Part shown: positions 28,761 to 40,559 of the stretch, piece after piece | Layout of the letters: the number at the start of each line of letters is the position of its first letter | How positions within the stretch are numbered: position 1 is the first letter of the stretch | Origin: Hoplostethus atlanticus | Taxonomy: Eukaryota; Chordata; Actinopteri; Trachichthyiformes; Trachichthyidae | Reading direction: 5' to 3' | DNA length: 64,000 nt | Assembly (NCBI GenBank): GCA_034670405.1 | Contig: JAXDDX010000048.1 | Span: 2,347,501-2,411,500, forward strand | Program-made: the position numbers and the translations under genes | Notes under the pieces: model-generated | Databases searched by the model: none | Told to the model about the DNA's origin: nothing | What the model saw: only the letters and a program-made list of their open reading frames with translations

Positions 28761-30204
28761 GACCAGTTTATCAGTTTACAGATTTTGTCCTACAGATTGA
28801 TTGATTACATAAACCCTTAACCTGAAGTGATTCTTTTTGATGTACATATTGATTTCAGTATCCCATGGTCTAAATGCTGTTTCAGAGGCTTTTCCAACCT
28901 GACAAGAATAAAATTCTAGAATAAACAAGGAATACCTTTACGTTTTAAATGTTTCGCATCAGATTTAAAGGTATTATTATATTGGATGGTCTGGCATTAT
29001 AGGAATTCGAAATTTCCTCTGTTTATGTACATACGTATACGATCAAAGATGTCTAATGGAGACATTGTTAACATTTCATATATTTTGTTTGAATGGTTCA
29101 ATTTAAAGTTGGTGCATTTTTAAAAATCCACAGGCAATCTCAGTCCAAAGTCCAGTAAACGCATCACAACTAGAATTGGTCCTGATTGGCTCCCCTCATT
29201 AAAGAATTCCTGAAATCTGTCCAATCAGGCCAGTTTTCAGCATTTGAACTAGAAAGTCACTGCTCAGCAGGTTTACCTCATTTGAAATAGAGGAGCTGGT
29301 GTTACCAGGATCCAGTGTTATGATTATTCTGCCTGTAAGGATTTTAATCTTCAAATTCATTCAATTTGACTAATTCAATTCAACTTTTAAGTAAACTAAA
29401 TTTGTTGGCAAAACATCATGAAGAACATTATTCTCATCCTCAACGATACGATAATATTGTCAGTTTACACAAAAAGTTTTCTTGCTCCAGTAACCATCCA
29501 TGCAAGACAAAGAACAATATAACACACTGCAGTACAAACAGACACAGTAAAAACTGGAAACAATGCAAGCACAAGGCAATAAGAACATATCTATGAGCTA
29601 TGACACTCCTTCTGCTCGCAACTTCAAAACATTGAACTTTCACACTTGAATAAATCCTAACATGGGTCAATAAGCCCCCCCCCCAAAACCACTATATACT
29701 GAAAACCTCTTCACCAAATACAATTTACAACATTTCTCTTACCACAGACTCTGTTGCCTACATTTCGCAGAACAGTCGGAAACCAAGCGCTGAGGTTCTT
29801 CAACAGACAAACGTCGCTGTGCACTTTTTGACATAGGGAAGTATTTGGGCATCTACTGTACAATGGTAATTCAGCCACTTCCTCAGTGGCACTGCCAGTC
29901 AAACTGATTCTACAGAGTTTTAATAGGATTCATAGGTAAAATGTGGATCACAACGACAACAGAGACGTGGGTTAAATGTTCTGAAAATAACAACTGAGTT
30001 TCAGGGTTCTGTTTTTTTGTGAAACAGCGGTGCACGGTGTGAGTTCCCAGGTTCGTGGCGACTGATTTTTGGTCATTTTGTGACACACCTGGCGGAACTG
30101 TTGGAAATGGTGTTGGGTTAGGCAGGAAGTTGAATTAGGAATCAGTTACGTGTGATCAGTTACGTCAAATCACCTCTTTTCCTTCCCTTTTAAAAGCAGT
30201 GCAC
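28761..30204. other. Intergenic DNA, no gene seen
   Basis: AT-rich sequence with a fragment of the hAT-like family around 28850-28930 (GGTCTAAATGCTGTTTCAGA). Nothing else was recognised. Confidence 0.45.
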
Positions 30205-30420
30205 TCCTGATCAGTTTGGTGTTACCATGCAGGAGAAAGAAAAACACTATGCTGTGATCTAAGGATCCTCAGAGGACCTCAGGAATAGAGGAGTGAGAGA
30301 GCATCAGTCTGGAGTTTAGAAAGTCACATCAACAAGATTTGGGCTCCATCAGTCCACTGAGACAAAAATAATAACATCCAGAGATCTACAAGCCTTCATT
30401 GCTGCATCTGATGTCGTTGT
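30205..30420. repeat. Copy of the Tc1-like element interior
   Basis: 30205-30315 matches 15930-16025 closely (ATGCAGGAGAAAGAAAAACA, CTATGCTGTGATCTAAGGA). It is followed by CAACAAGATTTGGG, which is not in the first copy. No terminal repeats were found around this copy. Confidence 0.65.
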
Positions 30421-30969
30421 GCATCCGTCAACAATAATTATTATCCATATATTTATTATTATCCAATAATTGTTATCCATAACAACAAGTATTCATGAAA
30501 GGGAAGCCAGGAAGTAGCCTGTCTAAAAATCTTCCACTATTAGACTCAAGACCTCATTCCATAAACATTGGACCTTGCTAGAACTCGTGGACGCTCAAGA
30601 GAAGTAACATCCATTACTGATCATTATTGTATTCATTGTACTGTTAACTATACCAAAAACACAGACTGCTGCTTTTAGCACTCATGGACCAAAACTGGAA
30701 TAGTCTCCCGTTGGATCTGAGCCCTTACTCACAACACACCTCTTTAACTGTGCTTTTACCTAGGGACAGTTATTATTATTTTGTATGTATTTTTAATTTT
30801 TTACATCTTCTTTAATCCCTTTTTGTGCGTTTCTTTGTGTTTCTGTGCGTTTTATCTTTATATGCTTTGAGTGCTTTTTGCACTTTTTACTTGATGTAAA
30901 GCATAAACAAATAAACAAACTCATTCAGAAAAGCATGAATTTATTATTGTTATCCTCATTTAACCGATC

Positions 30970-31110
30970 AGTTTGATACTCCTTACTATGATGTTTACTA
31001 TGAAGTTATGTAATAAAGATTAATGTTGGCTTTAAACGGTGGGTAACCACTGTTTCTGCAAATAAATAGGTGGGTAAACTTAGTTTAGGAGTGTGTACCC
31101 TCCACTACAT
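30970..31110. repeat. Dispersed repeat family D, copy 1
   Basis: Shares GGTGGGTAAAC...ACCCTCCACTACATC with copies at 55435-55560 and 57286-57540. Followed at 31150-31240 by a TTCTA run and ATACATA repeats that look like a LINE tail. Confidence 0.55.
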
Positions 31111-31655
31111 CTATACACATATACATACATATGCAAAGACAATTTTCCAGAAATGGATAATAAAGTTTTTCAATTCTATTCTATTCTATATACATATACA
31201 TACATGCATACACATATACATACATATATGTATACATACTGCTGTTCGTAGTAACCCTTTACGCAGGATTTGAAGTCTCATTTCTTGTTCTGTATGTGTC
31301 GGTACATACTGTAGATTTCTATTGACAGTTTGTCCACTGCATCAGTATATCATAGTCAAATGAATTTTGAGACCATGGCGGAGAGGATTGGTAGCCTCTA
31401 TCTCATGCCAGTGGTAATGTTAGTGCTAGTTTTCTCAGAATGAAGACTGCATTTCCCATAAACCCTGTTGCTTCCTGCCGCCCCTCCCTGACGTCTTTGT
31501 CTTTACTGTTGTCTTTACATGTTCATCATCATGTGTGCCTGGTAGAACATTGACTACAATGCTCCATGAGAACACATACTGTATACTTAGCATATACTAT
31601 GCTACATGTTAGTGATATGGGGTGACTAGTATTACCTAAAGCAAAACCTTTAAGA

Positions 31656-31727
31656 TCCCATATGGTCTAGCGGTTAGGATTCCTGGTTTTCACCCAGGTG
31701 GCCCGGGTTCGACTCCCGGTATGGGAA
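31656..31727 (+). tRNA. tRNA-Glu (anticodon UUC)
   Basis: 72 bases fold as a complete cloverleaf. The acceptor stem is TCCCATA with TATGGGA and discriminator A. The anticodon stem CCTGG/CCAGG encloses loop TTTTCAC (anticodon TTC), and the T-arm is CCGGG-TTCGACT-CCCGG. Internal promoter boxes A (TGGTCTAGCGGTTAGG) and B (GGTTCGACTCC) are intact. Downstream only TTT is seen, without the usual four or more Ts, so termination may be weak. It lies inside an insertion in repeat family C, right after a sequence duplicated at 33205-33320. Confidence 0.92.
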
Positions 31728-31800
31728 GCTCCTCATTTAGGAGAGTTACCGGTGATGACTGGATGTGAACATATGAAAGCCATCGCGCACCATTTGTCCT

Positions 31801-31905
31801 GGCCCGGACTGCTCAGTTGGTAGAGCATGAGAGTCACAGGGCTGTGTGTTTGTCATGTCGCTTTGGATAAAAGTGCCTGCTAAATGACTCTAATGTAATG
31901 TACTG
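31801..31905 (+). mobile_element. Short tRNA-Lys-derived SINE (HpaI type)
   Basis: The head GCCCGGACTGCTCAGTTGGT then AGAGCATGAG resembles a tRNA-Lys 5' half. It is followed by the tail CGCTTTGGATAAAAGTGCC then TGCTAAATGACT and TAATG repeats, as in salmonid HpaI and related V-SINE elements. The tRNA-like part is cut before box B, so this is a shortened copy. Confidence 0.75.
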
Positions 31906-31955
31906 AAGAGGAAGATGAAGAAATCTCTTCCTTCAACCATCTTCCAGAAACTCTT

Positions 31956-31989
31956 AAAGCTTTTGTTCCGTTAGCGGAACAAAAGCTTT
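31956..31989. repeat. 15-bp perfect inverted repeat, 4-base loop
   Basis: Arms 31956-31970 and 31975-31989 (AAAGCTTTTGTTCCG and its inverse) around TTAG. The related repeat copy at 38.2 kb has no such perfect hairpin. Confidence 0.9.
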
Positions 31990-32060
31990 GTGCCGTAAAG
32001 CTGTCCAGCAGATTTCCCTCCAAAACTCCACACCGGTGGGTAGACAGGCTGCCAGTCCTG

Positions 32061-33204
32061 ACATGTTCGTTTATGTTGATTATACTAATGTCTCAAAATG
32101 AATGTGCTAACGATTTATTAAATCGTTAAAATGTTACACGTAGCACCTCTACAGGGATTTTGATAGTAGAATCTTTGTCCATTTCGCCTCATATTTGCAC
32201 TGTTGTGTTGCTACTATGGAAAACCACAGAGAAAATACATAGGGCCAGACTACAGATGAGTGTCAGTGTGTGTTAGCCATTCACTTTGGCACAATGACAC
32301 CATGTGGCAAAATGCTGCACAGCTGTGCCATATGCTACTTGTCACAAATACAGGAGGCGCTCAAATGTCTCTGTAATAAGGCAGAAGGCTGACTGCCAGG
32401 TGAAGTTAAATGTGTGTATTCGTCTGATGATCCAAACTGCTTCATCTTTTTTTCCTCTTTCCCCCCCGTAATAACACAACACACACTTCTTCATCATTTT
32501 ATTTCACACACACCCTGAGTAACACAGCACACATTATTATACCTCTTTTGCTTTTTGAATACACACATGCACACAATAACACTTTACCACTCACAACGAT
32601 ACTCTCACTTTTTTTTTTTCCACTTTACTCATTTATGCATCTTGGTAAGTTTTGGACGTCATTTGTTTGTTTGTCATCTATTTGTCATCTATGTGGGTGA
32701 GGTGTTCATGGTTTTTGTCTCACCTGCACAGTGTATGTTTCTTTTCCTCTCTTTTTTCCAGTGTTTTATCATGTGTGGAAAAAAGTAAACTAAACTCAAA
32801 GGAATATTATGGTGGGGATTTTTGTCCACAAGGAAATTTAGTATCACACACCAAAAGCGATTATTGAAACCCAAAACTATGAACAGCTCTGCAAAGGAAT
32901 CAGATTTACATCTAAAATGTCCTAGGGTAATATATTGAGTGACCAAACCAAATTGTTTGCAAACCAAATTGAAAATTCTTATTTAAACCAGTGGTATTCA
33001 ATTTAATATTTTCGTTGCTTCAATCTCTCTCGGATTGAAATTGAATTCCTCATGTGACCGCATGTCATCATTTTTTGTTTGAACAGCAGATGGTGCTGAA
33101 ATGTGACTAAATAAAAAGGGGAGAAAATTTCCACCACAGTTTTTGGTTGGGACACTAAAGATTCCCACCACACAATACATCGGTTTAGACATCAAAATCA
33201 TCAT
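32061..33204. other. Intergenic DNA, no gene seen
   Basis: AT-rich, with A and T runs. Open frames are short and featureless. Confidence 0.5.
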
Positions 33205-33320
33205 CATCATCACAATATGTGCCTGGTAGAAGGCTACAATGCTCCATGAAAACACATATACATAGCATATACTATGCTACATGTTAGTGATACGAGGTGA
33301 CTAGTATTACCTAAAGTAAT
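33205..33320. repeat. Second copy of the segment 5' of the tRNA gene
   Basis: Matches 31525-31645 (GTGCCTGGTAGAA, CATATACTATGCTACATGTT, AGTGATA, GACTAGTATTACCTAAAG) with a few differences. In this copy no tRNA gene follows; an A/T-rich stretch does. Confidence 0.8.
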
Positions 33321-33600
33321 ACTTTTTAGTAAAAAAAACATATTAGTGTTTTTTATTGGCCTGTAAATTGATACATTTATAAAAATAAATATGATTAAGT
33401 TAATATACATAATGTAGTACCCAGGTTTATGTTTGGAACTATTTCAGGTGAGCAACCACTTATTCATCCACCGTGCAATGATCTTTAGCTGCACATAGTC
33501 TTCCATCACCCACCACCTTCACTTTCTATGGAAACATGGAAAGTAGTCCCTGGTGGTCCAAAACAGGACATTATATTTCATGTACATTTTACCAGTCTCC

Positions 33601-34115
33601 TGTCACGGCTCCAGCCCCGACCCCAGGGTTTCCCTATGTTTTTACCTCCCCTGTCTGTCTCTATGTCTGTCTGTGTGTGTGGCGTGGGTGTGGCTTCCTC
33701 TCCCGGCCCTGCCTCTCCTCCACACCTGCCGCCTATCAAGCCATCAGCCCAGCAGCATTTATATCCCGGCTCTTCAACCACTGGTTGCCAGATTGTTCTG
33801 CCAACTACCGTGGTAGTCACTCTCTCGGCCGCTCGACTAGCGGCGACTAACTATCATAGTATATTCCCTTGTGTGCCTCCGGGTTGTCCTAACTGTTTGT
33901 TCTTGTCTTCCAAGATCCCCTGTATGCCTCGTTCCTCGTGTCTCCTTGCCGAAACCCACCAGCCTGCCTGCTTCCCTCGCTCCTGCCTCACCTGCTTGCC
34001 CCAGCTCCATCCAGCCCAGCCTCTGCACCCCCCACCTTCCCATCACCTGCTCCTCCAATAAATCCTCCTTGTCGTGGTCTGCATTTTGGGTCCAGATTCA
34101 ACCGTAACCCTGACA
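33601..34115 (+). mobile_element. Solo LTR copy 2 with perfect target duplication
   Basis: Begins TGTCACGG and ends CCTGACA, 515 bp. It is flanked on both sides by TCTCC (33596-33600 and 34116-34120), a perfect 5-bp target-site duplication. TATATCCCGG near 33760 and AATAAA near 34057 fit an LTR promoter and polyadenylation signal. No internal genes remain, so it arose by LTR-LTR recombination. A 5-bp duplication suits Ty3/Gypsy-type or retroviral integration; the family is not further assigned. Confidence 0.85.
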
Positions 34116-34435
34116 TCTCCTACACAAAACTGACTTAGCTGCATATCATTTCAGGATTACTTTACCATTTAGCTTTTAGCTACAAGTTCTCATTTTCTCA
34201 TTTTTGAGATAATGCTTGTGGCCAACTATCACCCAACATAGTGTATGCTAAAGTGTTAGCATGGAGCCTACTATCAGGGGGTTCATCATGGAAAATTAGC
34301 TAACAGGGTGAAAAAGCCATTTTTCATTACATGGTGACTTCAGCACTCAACTCCCACCTGCATTTATTTCTTCATCCACTGGGAGATGCTGTTGTGTAAG
34401 GCTTATAGGCATACTATGTGCATACAGTGTGTTCA

Positions 34436-34490
34436 AACTGTGTGCGTGTGTGGTTATGCGTGTGTGTGTGTGTGTATGCATGTACGTGCA
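34436..34490. repeat. TG-rich microsatellite
   Basis: Interrupted (GT)n run between 34440 and 34480. Confidence 0.85.
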
Positions 34491-34944
34491 TGCTTTTGTG
34501 TGCTCAGGAGATGCTGTCAAAACATCCGTCCCAGTTGTCCCTGTATGCCTCTACTGATCAGAGTGCAGACAGGATTCCTCGTCCCGTTTTACCTGCAGTC
34601 ACCTGCAGCCAGGCTCCATAGAGATGACTGAGGAGGAGGCAATTACAGGAACAAGCACGGGGAAACAGATGTGCAATTATGAGAACAGAGGTTTGCACTT
34701 AGCCCGCTCATTGCCCCGGCGTCATTGCTGCATTATGCAATCCACAGCAGCCAAATCCACAAAACAGCTAATTAAGTCCTCATCACACCTAGAGAGCTAT
34801 GCACACTGATCATCACAAACACAAGTCGGAGTCAGCTCTGCTCGTCACGCCATGTTTAAGGACGGCGAACATTACCTTTCATTACACGTTTAATTTTGAA
34901 GGAACCATAGGCTAAATCTGAAGGATGTTTTCGCTTAACTGCCA

Positions 34945-35285
34945 GGTAGGGCTGTATTCAATATCTTAATATTCAATATGTTTAATTTTGACAATTTTCA
35001 TGCCAAAAAGAAATACTAGTATTCAGTGGTATACTAGTACTCAGGATAGTATTCTTGTTAGCCTCTGAAACAGCATTTAGACCATCATGGGACGCAAAAA
35101 CCTCAGCTCCTTAAGGCAGGGGGAGGCAGGTTTCACTGCAGGTTTTAGAGACCGACACCCCTGAAGCTGTTGAGGAACCTCCATCACATCACAGGCGGAC
35201 GACATTGACTGGCCGATATCTGACTTTTGATAAAAGGCCAATATCAGCTCGATGTATCGGCAAACCAATACATCAGTCTAACCCT
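34945..35285. repeat. hAT-like CCGATAT family copy
   Basis: Starts TAGGGCTGTATTCAATAT and ends ATGTATCGGCAAACCAATAC then ATCAGTCTAACCCTG, with GGCCGATATCTGAC inside. This is the typical layout of the family in this window. Confidence 0.6.
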
Positions 35286-35794
35286 GCTGCCGGGCAGAAG
35301 TGATTCAGCAATACAGTCATTACCATATATCAGCTGACGAGCGAGTCACACCCCTGTCACTCACTGAATACATAACGTCTTGTCATTTATAGCGGACCGA
35401 TTTGCCAACTAAACTGACTACTGATCGGCAGGCACTGCACACACTTCAGACAGGGCAAAAGTCTCAATAAATAAACTAATTGGCTGCAATAGGACCGGTA
35501 TGTAGGAGGCATCTGTGCCGACGTGAGATGGTTGAATGGCCCTAGATCTTAAGGTTCTTTAGGTAGTTTCTTGAGGTAATCAATCAGACGTATGAGGGAT
35601 GAAATGATCAGTTCCCAGTCAAAAACAGTACAGAGATTAATCATGTTTGTTCAATTCTGTTGAGACGGACAAGTTGTACATTCAGAAATGCAATCAGCTG
35701 TTCAGAGCCACTTTTGGACCTCCAATATGGGCGCCAGAGGGTGCATTACGTCACCTGAAAGCCCTCGATAGCTATAGAGTGGAATCTGTGGCAG

Positions 35795-35875
35795 ACTGGC
35801 GACCTGTCCAGGGTGCCTTATACCTAATGCATGCTGGGATAGGCTCCAGCCCCGCCATTACCCTGAATAGGAATA
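35795..35875. repeat. Common teleost interspersed repeat (opposite orientation)
   Basis: Inverse copy of 12690-12830: GACTGGCGACCTGTCCAGGG and ATGCATGCTGGGATAGGCTC. Confidence 0.65.
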
Positions 35876-35999
35876 AGTGAATGAATGAATTTGAGGCATT
35901 TATCACGCTCTCTTGTCCAGATTGACTTACGATGAGCGAGCAGGTCAGGAGGTCTCTGTGTTTCAAGGACACTCGGCCGGTACAACGGTTTGAACCTTC

Positions 36000-36600
36000 G
36001 ATCTTTCAGTTACAGGACAGGCTCTATGTGCGCCAGGGCCACAAAGACCTGACCATCCGACAACTTGGGAGAAGGTCGCGCATGTGCAAAGCTAACACTC
36101 CACGTGCGTGACATGACTTTGCAGTTTCTAAATCGAGGCCCTCGTAAGAAAGGACACAAAAAGACAAGAAGAAAAGGTAGATCCAGATCTAGAATATTGC
36201 CACGAAGCAAATGCCATATTGTGCTCATGCTTTTTTCAGGCTGTGGTGGCATGTTCCCTTTCGCAGAGCATCTTTTGCCGAACCCTGTTTCGGAAGGCCG
36301 CGTTGTATCTGAATCTGCCGTCCGCATCGGCTATTTATACGCTGATGCACCTGCACTTTCCCCTTTCCCTTTTGACTTATGCATGCCTCCGCTGATTGAT
36401 AAAACACGGAGGCCATGCGGAATGAGGCGCGCCTCCGCTGACGAGGGAGAGATTGAAGGACCCACATGCATTTCCCGTGTCTCTCCGGGCTTCTGAGGAG
36501 ATCTGCTGCTTACTCAGGAGTGAAAGCCTCAAATTAAAGTGTTTGTGCTGACAAAGGACAAATGGGATTTTCGTTTCGCGCAAACGGTGCAGGATTGTGT
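36000..36600. other. Repeat-poor block, possible regulatory DNA
   Basis: Moderately GC-rich unique sequence with a 12-bp palindrome GAGGCGCGCCTC near 36424 and a stem GCCTCCG/CGGAGGC around 36387-36415. No coding frame with a domain is present. Function is inferred only from its unique, repeat-free look. Confidence 0.25.
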
Positions 36601-36627
36601 TGGCTTGCTCAAAGTGTCAGGGAAAAA

Positions 36628-37860
36628 AAAAAAAAAAAAAAGCGTCTCCTGGTCGACACCTCTAATGAAACACGCGCATGAAATTAAGGTTCCCGTGCAC
36701 CGCCACCGCTGATGTTTAGGCTGGTACATGCATAAAGAGGTAGAGGGAGGACGAGGGAGGAGAGAGAGAGCAAGACACAGAAGAGGGTGAACAGAGGGAA
36801 AGACGCCTCTCCTTCTCTCTCCTGTGTATAGATATGTCTTTTGTATCCTTGAAGTGGGAGGAAATTGAATATTCATGCGTGAGCGTGAATAAGTGCTCTG
36901 TCAGCCAGTAGTGTCACTGATAGATGAGGGGTGGGCCTGCATGGAGCTCCAATGGCCGGCCACGATTCGCCATAGAGAGAGCCATGGAGGGAGGAAGGGG
37001 TGGGATTGGGCGGGTGGGGGTGGCAGGTACAGAGGAGGCTTGCTCTGGAAGCAGACAGGATAGGGGGGGAGGGGGGGGGGATAACTTCCCTCGACGCATA
37101 CGTTGAACTCTACTTTTAGAAGGCCACGCCGCGGAAGCGGAAGAAGGAGCAGGTACGGCGGATGTCGACTTTTACTGACTGTTCAGCCAGAGCAGGCGAG
37201 TCTGGGGATCACTGGAGCTGAGAAGGAGAAAAAAAAGGGAAAGAGAGAGAGAGAGAGACAGAGAGAGATTTTTTTCCCTTGCATTTCCACCCGGTTGGAT
37301 TGAAGTCTGGGGGTCTTCTCCCGTGATTCCTGTTTTCCAGCCAGTGAGCGCATGGTCCAGAAACCCTCTCTAATTTCCTCTGACAAGTTCTCACAGTTGC
37401 TTCTCAATCCCCAGTGTCCTCCTCCTCCTCCTCCTCCTCCTGCCCCCTCCTCCTCCTCTTGAAGGCCAGACGCACAAAGAAACAGATAATTTCACCGCTG
37501 ATATTTTGATATGCTAATTTCATTAATGACACTGTGCAGTGGAAAGGGACGTTTGCAAGCGTGTTGCTGCTGATGGGGGATCGGCGAAGGTTCTCTGACC
37601 AAAACGAGGCAACACACAAAGTTGAGTTGTGTTCCAGTTCCATGCTGACTCCAGTCAGCACGCCTGGATCACCAACATAGACCAGATGGCCTGGTCCTCA
37701 GGCAGAGAGAGAGAGAGCGAGAGAGAGAGAGAGACATAAAGAGAGAAAGAGATAGAGAGAGCGCTGGTGCCTTACACGTCCCAGAGGTGGAGGACGCAGA
37801 CAACGCAGTGCAAATGGGTCTGGATGCTTCCGGAGAGATTCTAACGCGAACACTGGGTAA
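36628..37860. other. Purine/pyrimidine-rich region with a possible plus-strand first exon
   Basis: Contains a poly-A run (36627-36645), GGGGGGA runs, GA arrays (37240-37270, 37700-37760) and a CCT array (37420-37455). At 37814 an ATG in good context (CAAATGG) opens 14 codons ending at a donor-like G|GTAAGG at 37857. No downstream exon was found, so this is only a candidate. Confidence 0.25.
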
Positions 37861-38159
37861 GGCTAAACCCCCCAAAACCGAATTCGTGGAGGACTTTATT
37901 CTGTAGTTCTTTCCTTCCATCCTCTGTTTATTACATGTGAAGCGTGTCATGCCAAAGTTTGGTGAAACCTAGCCCTTCAAAACGATTGCTGGTACTCGTA
38001 ATCTTCTTCTCCTTCTTAGTATCGCTAATCAGATTGTAGATTCATGGGACCATATTAGCATTTATTAGCAAGGTGCTACATATAGCATTTTAACATCACT
38101 AAATCATCACCAGATTAATTTTGAGATATTAGTATAATTATTGTAAATAAACAAGACCA

Positions 38160-38520
38160 TCACTAGAAGTCTGGCAGCCTCTACCGGCCTTTACGCTGCA
38201 TTTGACATCGTTTGCCACCGGGTCGAATTTAGAGGGAAATCTGCTGGATTGCTTTAAAAACAGGAAGAGGACACTGTTTTTCCAGCACTAACGGAGCTAA
38301 AGCTGGTGGAAGGAGAGAAAGGAAGATGGAAAAATCACTTCCAACATGTTGGTCCTCCTCAGTAAAGACAAAGACACCAGGGAAGAGGAGGGGGGACAGG
38401 AAGCAACAGGGTTTATGGGAAATGTGGTCTGAATTTGGAGAAACACTACCGTTAACAATACCACTGCTGTGAGACAGAGGCTACCAATAGTCTCCACCAT
38501 GGTCTCATTTGTTTACAGGT
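38160..38520. repeat. Dispersed repeat family C, uninterrupted copy
   Basis: Opposite orientation to the interrupted copy at 31340-32060, with the same blocks in the same order and no insertion between them. A further partial relative is at 58260-58330. Confidence 0.65.
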
Positions 38521-38699
38521 ACTTATACTAAGGTATCACAATTAATTTGACAGTGATATATTGATGTTTAAAACGTTACATGCAGCAGCTTTAAGTAAGC
38601 TAGAGACTCAGATATTCTAAAAGCGTGCAAAACTGCTAAAAGAACTTAAGAGTCCTTGAATTACTTGTCAGTCAGCTTGCCTTCTACATACGTCGCCGC

Positions 38700-39300
38700 T
38701 AGGCATTTGAGAAAGTCGGTTTAGTCCCTTTAATGGTCTGAGAATAGAGCATCCATTTCCCTGTCCTGGGCCATAATCCAGATGCCCCCGTCAGCCCCGC
38801 CCATGCCTCCCATGACTCTTTGTTTTCATTCCTCTCTTTTGGCAATAATGTATTGTCTACAGGGAGTGTAATGATCCTTGAGAGCAGCCCTACCCACTAA
38901 CAGGCACTTCTGTCAAACACATCACCGTCGCCGGGCTCATTGATTTGTGTTGCCTTTAAAAAAAAAAAAAAAGCGGGCCGTTTCCCTCCCGCGCCGGACG
39001 CAGCCGTAATTGCACCTTGCTTAAATGATTCAAATAAGGTGGTCTATTGCTCCCACCTCTCCCTCCCCCCCCCTCCGCCGTCACTGTCACCCTCACTTAT
39101 TTCATTACGGATTCAGCAGACTTGATAAAACAGCGGGGGTTGCCCCATTCCGCGCTTAACCAGCCCGGCCGAGACAAAGAAGTGGTCAAGCGGGGCAACA
39201 AATCACACCAAATGGAGCGTTTGCTCTTTGTGCAGCCTAGTTATGGAAAACTGATAGCAGCGTCCAGAATACTGAATAGGTTTAATAAATGCTGAAGAAG
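38700..39300. other. Repeat-poor block, candidate conserved non-coding DNA
   Basis: Unique sequence with homeodomain-like AATTG and TAAAT motifs, a poly-A run near 38960 and C runs near 39065. No open frame has a domain. Conservation cannot be judged from one sequence. Confidence 0.25.
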
Positions 39301-39499
39301 GGGGATTCTTCTCCTAATTGGGTGGGGGGGGGGGGAGGAGGAAGAGCTGGCATTCCCCTTTTTGTAGCTGGAAATGAGTTCTGTGAAATAGCCTAATAGC
39401 CTGTACACAGTTAAAGGGGGTGATGTGATCCCCCCCCCCCCTTCCCTTCACCAAAGCCATCCCATCCTGTCGCAGGTGCTGACAGATAAACATGTTCTC

Positions 39500-39800
39500 C
39501 GCCGGCTAATTGCGCTTACCTGTACCTGCCCAGTCTCGCGGTGACGAGACGCCTCAGATCTCTTGGACCCCGCGACGCAGGAGCGTACGCCCCAAATATA
39601 CGCCGCCCAAAGTGAAGGAACTTCAGAGGAAGCGGAGGGATTCGGCGCACCTTGAAGCGCGGCACGTCGAGCGCAAGGGAAGTTCGCAGCTAAACAGGAC
39701 GGGCTATCGGACGGGCGCTGGCGGATTAAACTCAATGCGACAAGCGCGGCGGGAAACGTGACGCCGTCTGTCTAGCGGCGTCAATGTCAAACTTTGAGCG
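39500..39800 (-). promoter_or_regulatory. CpG-dense block with minus-strand splice donor
   Basis: About three dozen CpG dinucleotides were counted by eye in 300 bases, far above the surrounding sequence. On the minus strand a strong donor (GTACAG|GTAAGCGC, border 39520/39519) closes the block, as a first exon would. A TATA-like GTATATTTGG lies near 39595. This looks like a promoter with a first exon of an unidentified minus-strand transcript. No protein product was recognised. Confidence 0.4.
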
Positions 39801-40559
39801 CGGGAGAAAGAGAAAAATGTCCCACAATTTTTGAAGGGAATGACAATGTTGGCATGCCTCTTCCCGCTCCAATGAAATAAAGATGTTCAAAATCAATATG
39901 GGGCTATATGTGTATCAATATGCATGCGCTGCGGGTCCCGTAAGTATTCCGTGGAAGTACCTTTGTCTGAATGGGCTGCAAGTGGTCATGAAAGATGCAA
40001 GGCCCTCAGCTGGACACTGACTCCCTCCAGTCAGATGAATAATAGTACAAAGGGCTGCTAAATCATTGAGACAGCTGCTCCGCTCTGGCCAGACTGCACT
40101 GGTCCAAGCGCAACATCGCTAACAGATCAATGCGAGGACATGAGAGCACGCGGGCCTGGGATGAAGCCTCGGTCTGAGGGAGCAGCCAGAACTCGGGAGG
40201 ATATTCAGCCCAACCCAAAGAAAAAATACCCGAGTAGTGGGCGGCGGCATCGCAACCTGTCCCGCGTAGTGAAAGCAGGAAGTTATTATTTCAACCCATC
40301 TGGAGCCACGTGATTGCTAGAAACGAAAGCGCCCTTCGACTCATAAGATGGGTGTGACGGTGGACAAACTGTCCTCTTTCCTCGGACTTGTGACGTTGAT
40401 CTCGCAGGAAGGGAAGGGGGGCGTGTCCGCTCGTCTGGCACTGTTGAGGAAATGACCCGAATGCGGGGCAAGGTCATTGCATTTCATTTGGATATTAGCT
40501 AAGCTAGGAAAAGAGAGAGAGAGAGAGATTGGGGGGCAGAGAAAGCGCGTTGTTTAAGT

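Larger units (their letters stand above)
31340..32060. repeat. Dispersed repeat family C, interrupted copy
   Basis: 31350-31510 and 31935-32060 match, in opposite orientation, the continuous copy at 38160-38520 (shared CATTTCCCATAAACCCTGTT, GTCTTTGTCTTTACTG, AGCAGATTTCCCTC). The roughly 390 bp between them (31511-31902) is an insertion that holds the tRNA-Glu gene and a SINE. Confidence 0.65.
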
